From the NCBI GenBank assembly GCA_023253295.1, contig JALRGZ010000163.1, positions 1 to 14,358 on the forward strand: DNA of 14,358 bases, in the 5' to 3' direction. Shown piece by piece: positions 13,788 to 14,358 of the stretch; position 1 is the stretch's first letter; every line of letters starts with the position of its first letter. This DNA comes from Flavobacterium sp. (GTDB lineage Bacteria; Bacteroidota; Bacteroidia; Flavobacteriales; Flavobacteriaceae). Below the pieces are notes generated by a model. The model ran no database searches. It saw only the letters and a list, made by a program, of their open reading frames with translations, and had not been told where the DNA came from. The position numbers and the translations under genes are program-made.

Positions 13788-14358
13788 TTAGTTTTTATTT
13801 TTAGTTTTTTGTTTCTTAACTGGTTTTTCTATTACTTGGCTTTTATTTTGCAATAAATAATTAGCTAGAATTTTTTCAACCAACTCATCTTTGGTCAAAT
13901 GATGAAATATGGTTTTAATTTTGTTTTTTAATTCGGTATCAACCTCATGGTTAGGCTTAGTTTTGAAAATTTGTTTTGCCCAAAGTAAGGTATTATTGTC
14001 TTCAATACTGGCTACAGAGGGTTTAGCAAATGGCTTGAATTGAATTCCTAGCTCTCTTTCAAAATCAGCTATTTCAACCTCTTCTTCTGCCTGTAAAACA
14101 GTTAACGATAATCCTTTTGCACCTGCTCTGGCTGTTCTACCACTACGGTGAACATAATTTTCATAAGTATCTGGTAAATGATAATTGACCACATAAGTAA
14201 CATCCTTTACATCTATTCCTCTAGCGGCCAAATCGGTAGCGACTAAAGCGGAAACATTCCAAGAACCCGAGAACTCCGTAGAAGTTGTTTTGGAGTAAGC
14301 GCCAGGATATGCAGCAATTTTAGCTGCTGCTCTTGGATTATTTTTACCACCAGCAAAT
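13788..14358 (-). CDS. DEAD-box RNA helicase (RhlE type), C-terminal part only
   Basis: The frame is open to the right edge; the gene is cut there. Recognisable helicase residues begin at ALVATDLAARGID (motif V), then VNYHLPD and HRSGRTARAG (motif VI), then a lysine-rich, disordered tail (KPVKKQKTKNKN) of the kind that binds RNA. ATP-dependent RNA unwinding, as in ribosome assembly or cold adaptation, is the family role. Coding on the native bacterial strand can be trusted from about 14255 down to 13788. Upstream of that (14259-14358) the frame reads FAGGKNNPRAAAKIAAYPG and onward, which does not resemble the FxNG-type segment that should precede motif V. A TTG at 14229-14231 could be taken as a start but lies inside motif V and is not one. 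Confidence 0.88.
   Translation of the reverse strand, partial: FAGGKNNPRAAAKIAAYPGAYSKTTSTEFSGSWNVSALVATDLAARGIDVKDVTYVVNYHLPDTYENYVHRSGRTARAGAKGLSLTVLQAEEEVEIADFERELGIQFKPFAKPSVASIEDNNTLLWAKQIFKTKPNHEVDTELKNKIKTIFHHLTKDELVEKILANYLLQNKSQVIEKPVKKQKTKNKN
14259..14358. other. Right-edge segment that does not fit the helicase, possible second junction
   Basis: About 44% G+C by hand count, well above the AT-rich neighbours. In the helicase frame it gives a Gly/Ala/Ser-rich peptide (PRAAAKIAAYPGAYSKTTS) with no helicase motif. Other frames are also open or nearly so: the plus strand reads APGYAAILAAALGLFLPPAN after one TAA. I recognise no family in any frame. No telomere is present. Confidence 0.5.

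Noticed and set aside
14229..14231. TTG start for a short 147-residue helicase-like protein
   Set aside because: The frame continues upstream to the edge and motif V begins before this codon, so it is an internal leucine of a truncated gene.
1..14358. Recent gene transfer from bacterium into a ciliate chromosome
   Set aside because: The bacterial genes keep operons, bacterial promoters and terminators, show no ciliate code or introns, run for 13 kb (far beyond typical nanochromosome size) and have no second telomere. A chimera or contaminant is simpler.
1..14358. CRISPR array, tRNA, rRNA or insertion sequence
   Set aside because: No regularly spaced repeats, no cloverleaf or rRNA signatures, and no transposase or terminal inverted repeats were seen on either strand.

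Overview
The window looks like a chimera of two unrelated organisms. Bases 1 to about 700 read as the end of a spirotrich ciliate macronuclear nanochromosome. They open with exactly 20 bases of C4A4-type telomere. After a leader of about 40 bases comes a long reading frame (62-709) that stays open only if TAA and TAG are read as glutamine, with TGA as stop. That combination fits the Oxytricha/Stylonychia group and argues against Euplotes. The rest, to about 14255, is ordinary low-GC bacterial DNA of Flavobacterium type (Bacteroidota). It has compact operons, A-rich start regions without Shine-Dalgarno sequences, TAnnTTTG-type promoter boxes and Bacteroidota protein families. A culture contaminant or food bacterium joined to ciliate DNA by assembly or library chimerism explains this better than gene transfer. 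The last 100 bases or so (14259-14358) also do not fit the helicase they run into, so the right edge may be a second artificial join.

Layout of the bacterial part. (1) 666-3194, minus strand: a CNMP/CBS/DUF294 signalling nucleotidyltransferase followed by a DnaQ-like exonuclease homologue that lacks key catalytic acids and whose 3' end is lost at the junction. (2) 3310-6140, minus strand: a four-gene operon of exported thioredoxin, ApbE flavin transferase, small DUF4266 lipoprotein ending in GGGCGCN, and DUF3570 outer-membrane barrel, closed by a strong terminator. This is the least understood system in the window and looks like a cell-envelope redox or cofactor-linked module. (3) 6141-6594: AT-rich non-coding DNA with a terminator. 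(4) 6595-11305, minus strand: a sugar operon of LamB-like porin, ketose 3-epimerase-like TIM barrel, PfkB fructokinase and FucP-type MFS symporter. A divergent Nudix/winged-helix regulator (11626-12363, plus strand) is its likely controller. (5) 12449-13729, minus strand: type II NADH dehydrogenase. (6) 13788 to the right edge, minus strand: C-terminal part of a DEAD-box RNA helicase.

How the genes work together (inference from families and order). The porin admits a sugar to the periplasm, the FucP-type symporter brings it across the inner membrane, the epimerase converts a rare ketose such as psicose or tagatose into fructose or a related ketose, and the kinase phosphorylates it. The Nudix regulator sits head to head with the operon and has a hairpin just before its start codon. 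Hairpins built on the same AACCGATA arm act as terminators at both outer edges of this sugar block.
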